Positions 11,146 to 23,700 of a stretch of DNA of 64,000 bases are shown here, piece after piece. The notes beneath the pieces are model-generated. The model did not search any database. It was not told the origin of the DNA and saw only the letters and a list, made by a program, of their open reading frames with translations. The DNA comes from Mariannaea sp. PMI_226. Lineage: Eukaryota > Ascomycota > Sordariomycetes > Hypocreales > Nectriaceae. Numbering within the stretch: position 1 is the first letter of the stretch; each line of letters opens with the position of its first letter. The stretch spans positions 1,364,001 through 1,428,000 of the forward strand of contig JANFOG010000002.1 of NCBI GenBank assembly GCA_024336345.1. The letters run 5' to 3'. The translations under genes and the position numbers were made by a program.

Positions 11146-13917
11146 AACCCACACCAGGAGGCAACCCACAGGGCTCAGTGCATAAAAACCCGCCCGGTTG
11201 CAGCAAACGCAGCACTCCTTGTACATCCAACGCTGCATCGCGGTGCAGTGCGTGCATATCATGATGTACCTAGCTACTGTGTACAGCACTTACTCCCGTA
11301 CGGGGGAGTTTATGTAGATAGGTAGCATGATGGGTAGTCATGATATTTAGACCTTTTGAAATCGCCATTGTTCGCTGCATCGACGTGGCGAATGCTCGTA
11401 CTACATACAGCACCTACCTGTAGTACACTGTAGGCCGCGACGGGCCGGCATCATGTATTCCGGCCATGTCTCGCCTGACCACAGATCCCCGTGTCGACAA
11501 AGCGCTGTACAGCACGTAAATGCAGCATAGTACGTATGCGGACTGACGCAAGTGAATAGATACACTCTCATCCGGCGGTAGCGCACGACACGCCTTCACG
11601 GACCGATGACCAACCCGGGCGAAATAACCGACATGTCAACAAAGATGATCACACATGCTTACCATAAGAGACGAAAGCATGGGATTGATATATTTACGGT
11701 GTAGTAGGTACCTACCAACTTGATGCCGGCTCAATGAACGGTAGCGTGACCTCAGCAACAAGCAGGACGGCCCCTATTACCTCACTCTACGGTGCAATGC
11801 AGGGTGGTATTACAGTAGGCAGGCATGTGTAAGTCTCTTACCAGATTCATGGCAAGGCCTACGGTCATGGAACGCATGACCAGGGAGGCTTAGAGTGTTT
11901 AAAGGATCGGGTAGAGCAATAAGGTAGTCTTGGCAATTGGACTAGGGACGACAGATTACTCCGTACTCTTGCTCAGGCCGGCATCAATTGAATCATAAAC
12001 ACTACGTAAGTCACTTTCAGGGTTGGTTGGACATAAGAACCCGGTCTAAGCGCAGCCTGCATCTCTGTAGAGCGTGTGTATGCCGTGTAGTCTTGGTGTT
12101 TCTCTCGTGTCCTCCGCCTCTTTTCCGGCATCCCTTGGGAGGAGGACAAGATAATTATGCCCCTTGAAAAGCTCCCAGAGTCAAGGCCCAGGAGTAGTAT
12201 CTCCCCCCCTCTTTCTCTCTCTCAACACCTTTGATTGCCCCCCCAAATTTCGCTTCTGCCAAGTCCCAGGATTTGTACCCCGGATATTCGCGGTCCATGC
12301 ACCCGGCATTCGTTTCTCTCCTCCCTACTCTGGTTGGTGAGTCTAGGGCTTACGACCAGGCATCTCACGACATTGGCGGCGTTTCCCTCTTTTTTTTTTT
12401 TTCCTCTTCCTGTTTCGAATGATGTCACCCACACCGGGCCGTGTCTTTAATTCGTGTTCTGTCCAACCACAGGGCGCCAGTGAGTCTTTATCAAACCCTT
12501 ATTTTTAAAAATGCTGGGTCTGGAACCTATCCAAGTTCTAAACGGCGGGACTAGTGAAAGTACTGACACTGCAGCACAAGTCAATCGCGTCGATAAGTTT
12601 CCTTGTTGAGTTACACCCAGTCAACCACGTCAACCATGCTCTCCAAAGGCCCATGCAGGTCATCTCCCCCGTCCAGAGGCTCACTGTACCATGTTAACAT
12701 GGGACGTGTGACGAACTTGAGGCTCTGGAATTGCTTATTCCCTCTTCTACCCTGCACACTTGTGGCAAATGACAAAATATCGCTCTTGTGGGTTGGAATC
12801 CTGCCACGCAACGAGAAAAGAAAAAAGAAGGGGAAAGAAAGGAAAAGAAGAGGCGATGCTCCGGCGCAAGTTGGATACTCTGTAAGTGTGTTCCGTGAGA
12901 TCCTACGAGTTCTGCATATGCGACCAACCTCCAACGGCAACGCTCAGTTTAGTTTCTCGACAAACGACGGCAAAGCCCCGAGACCATCAGCGTCATATTG
13001 TGCTGTCACGCACACCGCTTGTATGAGGTATTATACGCGCCGCCAAGTGTGCTCACAGAGCTGCGGCGACACACACAACGCACACACCATCCTATACCGT
13101 TCTTCAACCTCCATGTGTCAAAGAACAAACATGCACAAACTCCGAGCAATCCTCAGCCCTAAGGTCTTGCCAAGCTTTTTTCTTCGGTCCCCCCTTTGAC
13201 CCTCCACACAAGCATGAGAAACTAGGTGGCGGGCTAGTATCATGTACCACAGTGCCTCGATCCTACCTTAACTTGGCATGCTGTCCGCTAGTAGCAGTTC
13301 GGTGCATCCAATGACCATGAAGGGAAAAAAAAAGACCATGGATCTGTCTGGGAGTGTGTCGCTTGTCGGCGAGGATGAAGTGCTTCCCCTCTCCATCTCC
13401 GCCATGGCCGTGCATATGTCGTGTTGTCGGAACTCTATGACCGGCACCGACTGGCTTCTGATTGCTCCATCATCCATCCAGCTCTTCCGTAAAATCACTT
13501 CCCCGTCGCCTGAGGTGCGAGACACGCATGCTGGCACGCATGTCGCATCGCATGCTTATTCCCATGGCGTGATAGATTAAGGTAGACATCACTTCATTAT
13601 CGCATACCCGTCATGCTGCCGACATCACGGCATCGGCGCAACTAGTGGCACTACTGCTACGAAACATACAAGGCCCATTCATCCGCCATCGGCGAATTGA
13701 TCAATGTGAAAAACAAAAAAGAAATTACTCAATGTCTTGTCTAGCATCGATCATTGTATTATATAATACAGTAGTAGTACGTAAAAAAGCTATGTTGGCA
13801 TTTCTGCTCTTGGCCATGTTCCCCGGAACGCCGAAATTATCACTGTACAATCTTCTTTCCTTTGCCATTCTGTTTATCCTTTCCCAAGCAGCAACCTTGC
13901 GTTGGTTCCTTTTCCTT

Positions 13918-16392
13918 CTATTGTGCCGCAGCTCTCCTAGCCTTTTCCCTTGAAATTTTCTGGAAGAAGGCATTGCTTTCTTTCTTGTTCTTCTTCAAAG
14001 ATTGGTTCATCTTCTTATTTTGCTCAATGTATGCCATGTCCTGACCACCACTGAGCTCTCCGAGAGTTCCCGCCGTTCGCCGAGCTCCTCTCTTCTTCTT
14101 TCGACCCATCGTGCCGCTGTGGAATAAATCGTCGGTAGGATCTTCATCCTCCATGTTTTCGTTCTCAACGAGCACTTTCTGCAAAAGTTCTCTTCGTTCT
14201 GTCACGTCTGCGAACGCAAGTCCTGGCGTCTTTTCAATGTTGGCCAACTGGGTAATAACCTTAAAGGCATAACCCTGGTCTACAAGGAAGGCTTGGCGTT
14301 TCGACGAGAAGTACATTTCTTGTGTATCCTTGGAGACCAGTGAATAGAAGAATGCATTGAAGCCCTCATCGTTACGTCTTTTGGCTCGAAGAATTCGTCC
14401 CAATCTCTGTGCTTCTTGTCGACGGGAACCGTAGTGCGAGGAAATCTGGATCAGACACGTAGCTTCTGGTAAATCCAGAGATGTATCTCCAATCTTGGAC
14501 AAGAACAACGTGTTGACCAGCGGGTTGTGCTGGAAGTTTTGCAACACCTGCAGACGCTCTGTTTGCCCCGTGCTACCGTAAATGAATGCTTTACCCAGTT
14601 TGAGTGCATACGACTTGAGCGCATACACATTGTCTGAGAAGACGATGATCTTGTCACCTCGAGACTCGTGGTAGTTGATGAGATATTGACAGGCCTGGAA
14701 CTTGCGAGGGTTCATGATATAGAGCAAATTCTTCTTTCGAGAAGGAGCCCGAAGATACTGATCGTAAAACTCGGTCGGCATAGGACACCATACCTCAGCA
14801 CACTGAACTCGCGCAATGTGGCCCTGCTTAGACAGTTCCATCCAGTTTGCCTCGAAGAGCTTAGGACCAATCAAGAAGTTCAGATCAGAAATCTTGTCAT
14901 CTTCTCGAAGAAGAGTTGCTGTAAGTCCCAGTTTAGAGTGAGTCTTGATGGACGATGTGACCTTTCTGAAAATATTGGCTGGCACAACGTGCACTTCGTC
15001 TAGAAGCATCAGGCCCCATTCCCGGCCAGTGAGGAAACGCATCATCTTCTCAGCATCGTAAGACCGTGCCCTTGACTGTGTAACCATAGAATACGTCGTT
15101 ACAATGATACCGGTGCTACCCGTGAACACATTGTTCTTCGCATCCGATGTGAAGGCTACGATATCGTCAGGGTTGATATTGGACCATTTGAGAAACTCAT
15201 TCCTCCACTGCACGACAGACATGGAGCTGGTGCAGAGAACAATGACTCCCTTCTTGATAGTGCAGGCAGCAGTAATGCCGACCAGAGTCTTACCGGCACC
15301 ACAGGGCAAAACGATAAGTCCACTCTTCGCTCGGCCATTTCCAAACATCTTGCTTAGACTCTTTTCCTGATACGGCCTAATTTGAGTACCTGGTTTGAGA
15401 TCAATGTCAAGGTTAGCATTCACCTCATCTCGTCGGAAGTCGTACTCCTCTAGGACTGGATATCCTAGATTCAGACACTCCTTCTGCACGGTTTCGACGT
15501 CCTTGTCAGCAATCTCGAATGAGTGAGTCACCTCCTGATCCTCATCGTCTTCCTCATTGAGCGCTGCAAACACGTCGCCCTCCTGAGGTGCTTGACCCTC
15601 TTGCGTTTGGTCGGGTCCAAGACCATTGGCTTGCTTTACGCCCGCCGCATTCTTGGTTCCTGGAATAACTAGACCGCCAATTTTAGGAGCTGCAGACGTC
15701 GTGATTTCTTCCGATCCTTGCACACGGAGAGGTCCAATCTTAGGATTCTTGAGCAGCGTCTGCAGCATGTTGGGATCTGGGCTTTCCACATAGTACTTGG
15801 TGTTTTTCAGCACCAGTTTGACCTTGCCGTAGCTTTGAGTACAGTTCGTGATGAAAGATCGAATTTCCTCTGGCAGTGGCGTCTTCAAGAAACGGTCTAG
15901 AGTATTGATGATGTCATGAGGTGATAAACCAACCGACACGGCAGCGTACAAACTATGGGTTGTCAAGGCGTATTCGTGCATGAAGGTCGGTCGTGACAGC
16001 GGCTCCGCGATCGTGATTAGGAAGTCTTGGGCTTGCTCGGCTAGTGGATTGAAGCTTTCGAGAATAATGCGGCCCTTCTGAGGATCAATCCAGAGCGGGC
16101 GGTTCTGGTGGTCTCTCTTCAGGTCCAGATACGAAAAATCATGATCGCCAAAGATATGGGGAAGCGGCTCCCGGATTACATGTCTCTTCTGGTAGCGATC
16201 AAGGGAGAAAAGGTCTATGTTCTTATCCAGGTCTCTTTCCAAGACCTCGTCAATTGGGCCGTCATCCTCTTCCACCTCATCGTTACTATCGATCGTGCGA
16301 GGTGTCGCAGCACCAGGCGTTGACACTCGGGAGGACCTGCCAGCTTTGGCCCCGCCCTGGACAGCACCACCGGCTTTACGCTTAGGAGGCAT
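13918..16392 (-). CDS. SSL2: TFIIH DNA helicase XPB/Ssl2 (Rad25)
   Basis: Intronless model of 824 aa starting at MPPKRKAGG (start codon at 16392). An upstream in-frame ATG at 16470 would add 26 unconserved residues. The protein has an N-terminal acidic region and the XPB-specific domain. The helicase core has Walker A in [11 protein letters not shown] (about residue 365), DEVH (about 465), LTATLLRED with the RED motif, and [11 protein letters not shown] as motif VI. The C-terminus is Lys-rich. Length matches yeast Ssl2 (843 aa). It is the 3'-5' helicase/translocase of TFIIH, opening promoters for RNA polymerase II and acting in nucleotide excision repair. The gene starts 403 bp from the divergent CHY zinc-finger gene. 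Confidence 0.97.
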   Translation of the reverse strand: MPPKRKAGGAVQGGAKAGRSSRVSTPGAATPRTIDSNDEVEEDDGPIDEVLERDLDKNIDLFSLDRYQKRHVIREPLPHIFGDHDFSYLDLKRDHQNRPLWIDPQKGRIILESFNPLAEQAQDFLITIAEPLSRPTFMHEYALTTHSLYAAVSVGLSPHDIINTLDRFLKTPLPEEIRSFITNCTQSYGKVKLVLKNTKYYVESPDPNMLQTLLKNPKIGPLRVQGSEEITTSAAPKIGGLVIPGTKNAAGVKQANGLGPDQTQEGQAPQEGDVFAALNEEDDEDQEVTHSFEIADKDVETVQKECLNLGYPVLEEYDFRRDEVNANLDIDLKPGTQIRPYQEKSLSKMFGNGRAKSGLIVLPCGAGKTLVGITAACTIKKGVIVLCTSSMSVVQWRNEFLKWSNINPDDIVAFTSDAKNNVFTGSTGIIVTTYSMVTQSRARSYDAEKMMRFLTGREWGLMLLDEVHVVPANIFRKVTSSIKTHSKLGLTATLLREDDKISDLNFLIGPKLFEANWMELSKQGHIARVQCAEVWCPMPTEFYDQYLRAPSRKKNLLYIMNPRKFQACQYLINYHESRGDKIIVFSDNVYALKSYALKLGKAFIYGSTGQTERLQVLQNFQHNPLVNTLFLSKIGDTSLDLPEATCLIQISSHYGSRRQEAQRLGRILRAKRRNDEGFNAFFYSLVSKDTQEMYFSSKRQAFLVDQGYAFKVITQLANIEKTPGLAFADVTERRELLQKVLVENENMEDEDPTDDLFHSGTMGRKKKRGARRTAGTLGELSGGQDMAYIEQNKKMNQSLKKNKKESNAFFQKISREKARRAAAQ

Positions 16393-16795
16393 TTCGATCG
16401 AGAGCCCGCAGAGATCAAGGTTGTGCGGGTGGGCGGTTGGGCGGTCGACGATGGGTGTATGTTCAAACAACGATGTAGGAAAAAGAGTGACAGGAGGGTC
16501 ACAAGGGTGTTAAGAAGTGCACGTTCTAAGGCAGCAACGTCACGATGGATGACTAAGTACACGGACAAGGATGGCCCGACTCCAAAGCTTCTGGTGGCTT
16601 GATTGTGGCGGGTCAGGGGACGGGGGCCACTGTAAATATACCCCGCCAACGTCCATTTGATTCTCTTCATACGGTCAATAATTATCACAAAAAGAACGAC
16701 CACGAATATTTGCGGTTTCATAAAACGCTTGGGCTGAAGATAACTATTATTTTCAATTAAAAATATCTACGGCTTCCCGAAAAGCCCAGATCATA
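16393..16795. promoter_or_regulatory. Divergent promoter region, SSL2 and CHY-finger gene
   Basis: The start codons of SSL2 (-) and the CHY zinc-finger gene (+) face away from each other across 403 bp, so both promoters must lie here. The right half is A/T-rich (16640-16770). I could not identify specific factor sites. Confidence 0.6.
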
Positions 16796-17311
16796 ATGTG
16801 GTACGTCCCTTGCAAGTGTCTCGCAAAGCTGATTCCAGCATCTAACAGCGTTCCCCAGCAAGCACATCCTCAATGCTCAAGTCGCGGTTCGATCGCCATG
16901 TTGTATGTCCTACGATACGATGCCTTCTACTCGTTTGAATTACGATACATAGTTCGAGACTCCATTATATACTAACTTTCGACCGCGCAAGGCAAGAAAT
17001 GGTTTGACTGCGTTCAGTGCCACACGGAGCAGGAGTCACATCCGTTGATAGAATCCTATGAAATGATTTTCGCCTGCAAGAAGTGCAGAAAGGTCTTTCG
17101 AAAGAACGTACAGGAGTTTGAAGAGGCTGATGAATACTGCCCTCACTGCGACAACCACTTCATCATTGAAGCCAAGACACCCCAGGCCGCCTTGACTGTC
17201 GAAAGCGACGACGTGCGAGTGGATAACAAAATGTTGAAGGACGAGAGAGAGAGACAGAAAGGGCTGAAGTCCATCTTCGACCCAACTGATGATGCGGATA
17301 AGCTTGGTTAG
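16796..17311 (+). CDS. CHY-type zinc finger protein (Hot13-like)
   Basis: Spliced model: 16796-16800, 16859-16902, 16992-17311, 122 aa. The first coding exon is only ATG plus two bases. Splicing to 16859 gives MCKHILNAQVAVRSPCC, and the second junction restores CCKKWFDCVQCH. The Cys/His pattern (CKH, PCC, DCVQCH, FACKKCRKVFRK, CPHCDNHFIIEA) is a complete CHY zinc finger. Yeast Hot13, a small CHY protein, acts in the mitochondrial intermembrane space on Tim proteins. Other CHY proteins are RING ligases, but there is no RING here and the length fits the Hot13 group. The C-terminus is charged. The exact role is inferred from family membership. Confidence 0.88.
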
Positions 17312-17506
17312 CCTGTGGGATTTGAAAGGGGAAAGATTTGAAAAAGCTACGGCGTTGGGGATCTAAGAGTGTCTTGCCCACTTTGGGAGAGAATCAATGC
17401 GATAGAAGCATCCCGTCATTACATATGTTGATACAATTGCCCCCGAGCAGGACTTTCGTAAACCCGTACCCTTGTCTATATGAACGTTAAAAACATGGGA
17501 ATCCGA

Positions 17507-18536
17507 TTACTCTGCAGCAGAATCATCTTGAGATCTGGTCAGAATGGCGGCGCTGCCAGTTCCTGGGGTTCGACCCGTCTTCTTCTTGGCCGCCTCTTCC
17601 TGCTTCTCCTGCTCGATCTCCTTGACGTAGCCCTCAATCTCCTCTGTAGGCAGGGTCTCGATCGCAGCTCCGGGCGCCATCAATGCAATCTCAATGTTCT
17701 TTGCACCTGTCTGAACTACCTCCAAGAGTGACTTAATAGCGAGTCGGATAGTAGCCTCTCTGTCCATATCCTCCTTATAGTTCCGCTCAAGAAATTCTCT
17801 AACAGTCTTGCTTGATCGACCGATGGCGTTCGCCTTCCTAGTTAAAGTTAGTAGAGAGTAATATGATTGTGACATTCTGAATGACGCACCATGCAGAGTA
17901 GATACCAGAAGGCTCGGTCTGGTAGAGTCGGGGCACATTGCTACCATTGTCGAACCCAACAATCAAAGTGCTGATTCCAAAGGGTCGAACACCACCGGCT
18001 TGGGTATACCGTTGCTGCACGCCAGCAACGTACTTGGTGATGTAGTCGATCGTGACTGGATCTTCAACGGAGAGACGGTGGGACTGTGCCTCTAATCGAG
18101 CCTTATCGACAAGGATTCGTGCATCGGCATTGAGACCAGCGAAGGCTAAGGCAACATGATGGTCGAGGAGCTGGATCTTGGAAGGGGTAATTCGAGTATC
18201 TTGCAATTTCATAGCTGATCGCTTCTCGCATCCCAATACCACCACATCAGAGCCTTTCACACCAACCGCACAAGTTCCTGTCACAGAGGTAAGCTACAAT
18301 GAACGTGCGCAACGTCATCGGGAGCCTAAAACATACCTCTCTTGACAGCTTCACCAGCATATTCGACCTGGAAAACGTGCCCATCGGGACTACAGTCATG
18401 TTAGAAAACTGGTCTGTTGCATTATCAAGTATGACCGACCTGAAAACTGTACGCCAGTGTTAGATATGGATCTCCAGCTTCAACAGACGGTGTTATGTAA
18501 CTTACCCGACAGAGCTCTGTCGTATCCGGAAGCCAT
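17507..18536 (-). CDS. PRE6: 20S proteasome subunit alpha-4 (alpha type-7 family)
   Basis: Spliced model, complement: 18506-18536, 18440-18446, 18337-18389, 17890-18277, 17507-17837; 269 aa. The protein starts [20 protein letters not shown], the canonical N-terminal signature of proteasome alpha subunits. The VFS part is encoded only if a 7-nt exon at 18440-18446 is included. Downstream are [20 protein letters not shown] and SGGVRPFG-like (here [10 protein letters not shown]) segments typical of alpha-4. A Lys/Glu-rich tail ends in DDSAAE. All five junctions keep frame. It is a structural, non-catalytic subunit of the outer heptameric ring of the 20S core that contributes to gating and docking of the regulatory particle. 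Confidence 0.95.
18440..18446 (-). other. PRE6: 7-nt coding micro-exon of the proteasome alpha-4 gene
   Basis: On the minus strand the 7-nt sequence TTTTCAG is preceded by TACAG (acceptor) and followed by GTCGGT (donor). Both flanking introns have CTAAC branch sites and are 59 and 50 nt long. Including the exon gives S-V-F-S-P-D-G across three exons, matching the invariant family motif. Skipping it shifts the frame. Confidence 0.85.
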
Positions 18537-19157
18537 GGTCTAGGAATGGGAGGAGAAGATTGCAATGGGGAAAAAAAAAATCGCGTGATGTCGGTTGGAG
18601 ATGGTACTCGCGAGGTATTGGGAGGTGGGAGGTGAGGAGGTTGATTTGTGACTTGGTGTTGCGGCGTCGATGGAGGTTGATGTTGGGGACCAGGGAGCTT
18701 CGTCACAACTGTAGCCTGCCTGGTACCTGTGGGAAGGCTGAAAGCTGGCTGGAGCTTGCAAGTGTGGCATGGTAAGGTGCTTTCGGAGAAATATAATAGC
18801 GAAACCCGACTAGCACCGTCCATATACTGTGTTACGCACAGTCTCTCTCGTCCCAACTCTATACATCAGGTGAAGAGTCCAGTCCAGCAGTGGTGAGAAA
18901 GACAGAAGGGAATTTGCGTTTGAATTGGTCATTGAATGTTAAATATCGCCTCATATGATTTCTTTAGAATACAAAGTGACTTTACCTTCTACGTTCAGGC
19001 CTTCTAAGTCGAACATCTATTCAGGCAAATGTGAAAAGAGGCACAATAAACATCCGCCAAAAAGACACCTTTCTAGTAGTACATACAAGTATAATTTCCC
19101 TTCCTGAGGGCTAGCCAGTATATAAAGTATTATGTTCTTCTCCAATAGAGTATACTT
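18537..19157. other. Intergenic region upstream of PRE6
   Basis: This holds the PRE6 promoter (nearest 18537) and the 3' region of the Zn2Cys6 gene. I looked for a GGTGGCAAA-type proteasome element and found no clear copy. I see no gene. Confidence 0.55.
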
Positions 19158-20774
19158 TCAAAACTCTGCAACGTCAATCCATTTTTGTCTTTGTAACACG
19201 TCTGAAATATGCTGACCCTTCTCAACTAGTCTTGTCCGGAAAGTGTCCAACCACATTGTCTCCATCAAGCCGTTTGACGATGTCGTATTGAAATCCTTGA
19301 AAAGATCCATTGCCGTCATCATCGGTGTAACTAGTAGGTCGGGTTGTACCGTATTATCCAATACCGAATCGAGACCACGACAGATTTCTGTCGCAAAATC
19401 GTGCCCATGCTGATATCGAGTTACATCGATTTGCGGCTCTGGAGCTACATTCGGCCACATATTAGGGTAGCTATCGACGACAGGTTGAAGAATTATTCGG
19501 TGCAGGTTCGCTATGCAACGGTGGAACAGAACCTGGGCTGTCCAGTAATATAGGAAGCCGAGGCCGGTGATGCCATCCTTAAAGGTGTATGCGTTGGAAA
19601 ATGGAATAAATGACCTGGGGCCGGGATGCTCTTCTACCCAGTAGGCAAATGGGTGACCTGGAGTGGGCTGGGTGGCTACGTGAAGCCATAAATCGAATTG
19701 TCTTTCAAGTGAAAGACAGTTTTGAAGAAGTTCATGAGATCGGAGTCGTCGGTTCAGAGTGGGTTCAAGGAGAACGAGATCGTCAAGACGAGCGAAAATG
19801 GCTGGCAAAAAGAGGAGGAGGTCGAATAGTTGATCCAATGAGCATTTGGGATGTCGGTGCCATGGAACAGAACGCCATTCCGGGGCGGATAGAAAGGTCT
19901 CGCGTCGACTTAGAAGAGCGTATCCAACCTGGATCGTGTCAGAATTATTAATGCCTTCAGCTTTCGGCCGTTATAACGTACTGCTAGTGGTCGGTATACT
20001 CGAACGAAGTAGTGATGGCTGGGAAACTGGCTGAAAGAGGCGGGACCTAACCGCCTCATCGCTTCAGACCCTACTTCTCCTGAGCCAAGGAGTGACGCAT
20101 GCTGGAACAATGTCAGCAGGCATTGGAACTCAAATCAAGGCTAGGGTAACAAACTTCAAAGAAGAATACGCAATAGCTTTCTGCGGAATCATCACCCTCA
20201 TCAACACTTGGTAGGCGTGCTATACACTGGGCGGCAACTTGCACGTCTTGCTCGAAAAGGAGCGGCTGCAGATCAGAGGGAGTATATGGGGCCAATGAGA
20301 TATGATAGCCTTTAGGCCCTTCTGGTTCGGTAGGAGCCCGCAGTAGACTTGATAGTTTGGTCTGTAGTGCTAATACAAGGACAGAGTATTCGGTTCCTTG
20401 ATGCGATACAACGGTGTGGTCGTCCCATGCTGAGGTCAACGGCGGCAGCGGGGTCATATCAGGTTTTTGGCTGCTTTCGCCGGCTGAAGCTTGACTCCTG
20501 GATGGAACTCCCTTCTTCGGGTGCGACGCCACCCTGCCTTTACTCTCTGGAGTGCCAGTGATAAAAACTCGCTCTCGTTCATATCCAAGACATTCACGCC
20601 CACTGTTCAAGCACTTCTGGCAGAAAGGCTTTTCCATAGTACACTACAGCCAGTCAATAAAAATTCCAGCCAACTAGTTAGCTGTATTTCAGAGATCCGT
20701 TGCAGTTTACGCACCTTGACCCTTCTTTGGCGACATGTTTCGCACCCCTTGTACTTGCCTGCGACGCCCACCAT
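19158..20774 (-). CDS. Zn(II)2Cys6 fungal transcription factor, short form
   Basis: Proposed model, complement: 20715-20774, 20155-20643, 20000-20101, 19158-19928; 473 aa. All three introns (71, 53 and 71 nt) are phase 0 and have CTAAC or CTGAC branch sites. Exons 1 and 2 join the binuclear cluster, CETCRQRRVKC followed by FCQKCLNSGREC (residues about 11-40). A Ser/Pro linker follows. The last exon gives ETFLSAPEWRSVPW and DQLFDLLLFLP, which look like the C-terminal half of the usual Zn2Cys6 regulator. The stretch between is only about 60 residues, where relatives usually carry 150-200 more, including the HALLALG-like helices. The gene is therefore either a shortened regulator or is decaying. 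DNA targets are unknown. Exon 3 boundaries are the weakest part. Confidence 0.7.
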
Positions 20775-23700
20775 GTTGCCTCACTCTGGTGATGCGAATG
20801 TGTCTCCAAGGCCACGAAAGGCAGGAGTTAACAGAAGAAGGGAAGGGTCAAATTCTAAGAAAACAAGTTTGTGGACCAGCTTCTTAATATCACACCTTTC
20901 TACAACATTGTTGCACGCGATCTTCTCCCCCCCCTCTTCCCTCCTTGCACCCCCCCCTTCCCATCATCTCCACAGCAGGCGGGAAGACCGTCTCAGTCCT
21001 TCCCTGGTTTGAAATCGCCATCATGCCAACAAGGGGGCAACAGTAATATGCAGAATCGCCCGTCGCAACGGCAGTTTCCGAGCAAAGTCCCATTGCGCCT
21101 TAGTGAGGGACAGCTTCGTCGAGCGAATAAGAGTGGCCCCAGGGCAGCCCAACCAACTGGGGTACCAGTGGCTGAGGAAAGGTATCCACCATACACTCAA
21201 GTTCAGGGGCGGGGAAGCCATAAAGTGGCCATTCTTAGTGTGGGTGGTGGAAAGTCATGACATGCTTGGCAGGCAGAGGGATGGATCGGGGACTTATTGT
21301 TGACAGCAACACGAAGGACGTAGTACACATCGCGGGTCAGATATTAGTTTCGTAGGGCTGAAAGGGTCCTGGCAGTTAAGTTACGACGGCCAATGAACGT
21401 ACCTGGACGGAATGGTCGTACTCCGTCCGTAAGGAATTGGTAACCGGAAGGGTAGCCCGGGGAGCATCTAACTCATCCCTGATGATATCGTCGCAGTAGT
21501 CAGAGTGGCCATGGCGGGAAGCAATCCCGCTCATTGAGGGCAACGGGGTCACTTCCTGCGACGTCTCGCAACCATTCCTTTTGTGACCGAAGGCCCCCGA
21601 GGTGGAGGGATGCAGAAAGACACGCAAGAGCCCAGTGCGTGCTGGTAAAAAGCGGACCGCAGTGAGCGTGAAACGGTATCGCAAGGTAGCAGCCCAATGG
21701 CTTTGTCTGAATCATGAGAGGACAATGGTAGGTAGGCGAAAAAGACAAAGTGGGCTTGACAAAAGTCCCATTTGGAATCTTGGGGACTCCCAACTGTGCC
21801 GTTAGGAACCTCATTGCCAGCTGGAGACACTGGATGGTTAGGCTAGCGCGGCCAGCGCGCTGGGAATGCGGGAGCCGGGGAGCCGGCGGCCAACGTCGTA
21901 CCGAGAGCGCATGTGTGACAGACTAAGTTGTCGTCTTTAAAGTTTGCAATCCAGGCTGAGCATTGCCCTGTTGTAAGTTAGTGTGCGCACGTGAACCTGA
22001 CATGGAGGTTGCAAATGGATATCTAGAGGCTTGGCTACCTTACCTAAGATAAGTTATCCTACTTTGGCATGTATTACGCAGTATAGATTACATGTAAGAC
22101 GCTGAGTCGTTACGCGAGTGAGTTGACATGAGGAGTGGCCTGGCCCAAGGCTGGCCGGAGCTGCCTCAGGCTTGAACGCACCAACCATGATCCGTTCCTG
22201 CCCATTAAGCTCGTTGTCGAAGCTCCGTAGAAGGTTTCAAATCCTTCCAACACGGGCGGGAAGGTGCTGCTAAAATATTACTGTAGTACAGAAGGCACGT
22301 AAATTGATTCGCATGCCTGCTTCTCTGCGCACCTTCTTCATGTACACAACACATTTTCCCCGATCCTCATCTTGTTTTCCGCTTTAGTCAGAACTTGATT
22401 ATTCGACACCCTCAACCATCCAATTTTTTTCTCTCACCTTCCCTACCTTACGCCCCGTTCTGCAGAAGCAGTTTTTCTTGTTATATTTCTGGATACTCCC
22501 CAGATGTAAAAAAACTCGATCCACAGCATCGACTCGCTCTGTTCCTGGATCACTAATCCATGAAAAATCCTGCTCGCCCAGCGGTCCCCTGTTCCGTACC
22601 TTTCTGGGCTGACCAGGTGTTAGACTTAGAGGAGGAGGAGGAGGAGGAGGAGGAGGCGGCGCCAAGAAAACACCGAAGCCTCGAAGGCTCAACATGTCTG
22701 CCAGAACTGAGATGTACGGAGCCACTCCACTGACTCCATCACCCACCATGTCGAATTGACGGATGCAATTGCCGTGGCAGTTGTGGTAGTACCGAGTGCC
22801 AGTTGGGACTTTGGTTTTAGCTCGAGCGCCCTGATACATCAACTTCACCCATTGGAGAAAGGCGAACCGAGAGACTGCCTGACGAAATCCGCCACAACTT
22901 CTTCGTCCGCACTGCGCCTCGGCCGATTTCAAGAGGAGCGGGGAATGATGATTTGATTTTGTCACCAGAAGGAGGCGGCCGCCCACCTGACTCCTGGTCG
23001 AGATTATCCTCAGTTCGAGGTCGACTTCAAACTTGGGTAGTCATACGGTGTTGACCATGTACCTTACCGAATCGCCGCACTCATGTTGGATTACGTATGT
23101 ATAACGCGCCAATCCCATGTCCGATGTGACCATCATGTGTAAAACTCTGCCATACTCGAGGGCTTTTCTAGGTGCCGAACGCTCCGAACGGCTTCTAGAC
23201 CCCCCCATTGATTTCACAACTTATTGGGCCCTTGGGACAATGCATCGCAGTAAGACGAAAAATGGCACCTGTATCCGAAAAGTGTTGGCGTGAGGTCACT
23301 CCTTCGGGTGCAATAGCCGGCTCACTTCTGGCCGTTTGATGCGATTCTAGACTTCCAGGATCGTCTCGCTTGGCCTCGTCATGAACGCTAATAAACCGGT
23401 CCACTAGCTGGGTGTTTACTAAATCTGCGGCATGAACCGTACATGGTGGTATGCACTTCGTGCTAAGTAGAGCACTACTGTACTGCGCACATAGTACAGG
23501 TTACGTGGTGGCAGTAGCTTTTGCAGGCGCCAGAATGCGAAAAAAAAAATAGCATCAAATGCTGCTTGTTAGCCCGGAATAGTCTCAAGCCTACGCTTCT
23601 TTTAAAAACAAGCCACCATCCGCGTCGCTCAATAGTTGTATGTATCAATCAGCCCACGTGGGAGGGAGTAGCCTACTTTGCGCCACATAGGTAGTTAGTA

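Larger units (their letters stand above)
8646..13917. other. Long gene-free region upstream of the TRK gene
   Basis: This 5.3-kb stretch separates the TRK start codon from the SSL2 stop codon. No open frame gives recognisable protein. From about 8650 to 10330 the + strand is strongly purine-rich, i.e. pyrimidine-rich in the TRK sense. An 18-nt A run lies near 10169. From about 10380 to 11990 it is dense in GTAC and TACTCCGT-like words. It contains the 13-bp and 12-bp tandem repeats listed separately. A long TRK 5' leader, or an unannotated non-coding RNA, is possible but unproven. Confidence 0.55.

Noticed and set aside
12603..13199. 198-codon open frame on the + strand
   Set aside because: Translation is low in conserved features, with Lys/Arg runs from A-rich DNA, and frames on the other strand overlap it. 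No intron-linked extension makes sense.
22399..22986. 195-codon minus-strand frame with a proline run
   Set aside because: The proline run is the GGA microsatellite read backwards. The flanks are not protein-like.
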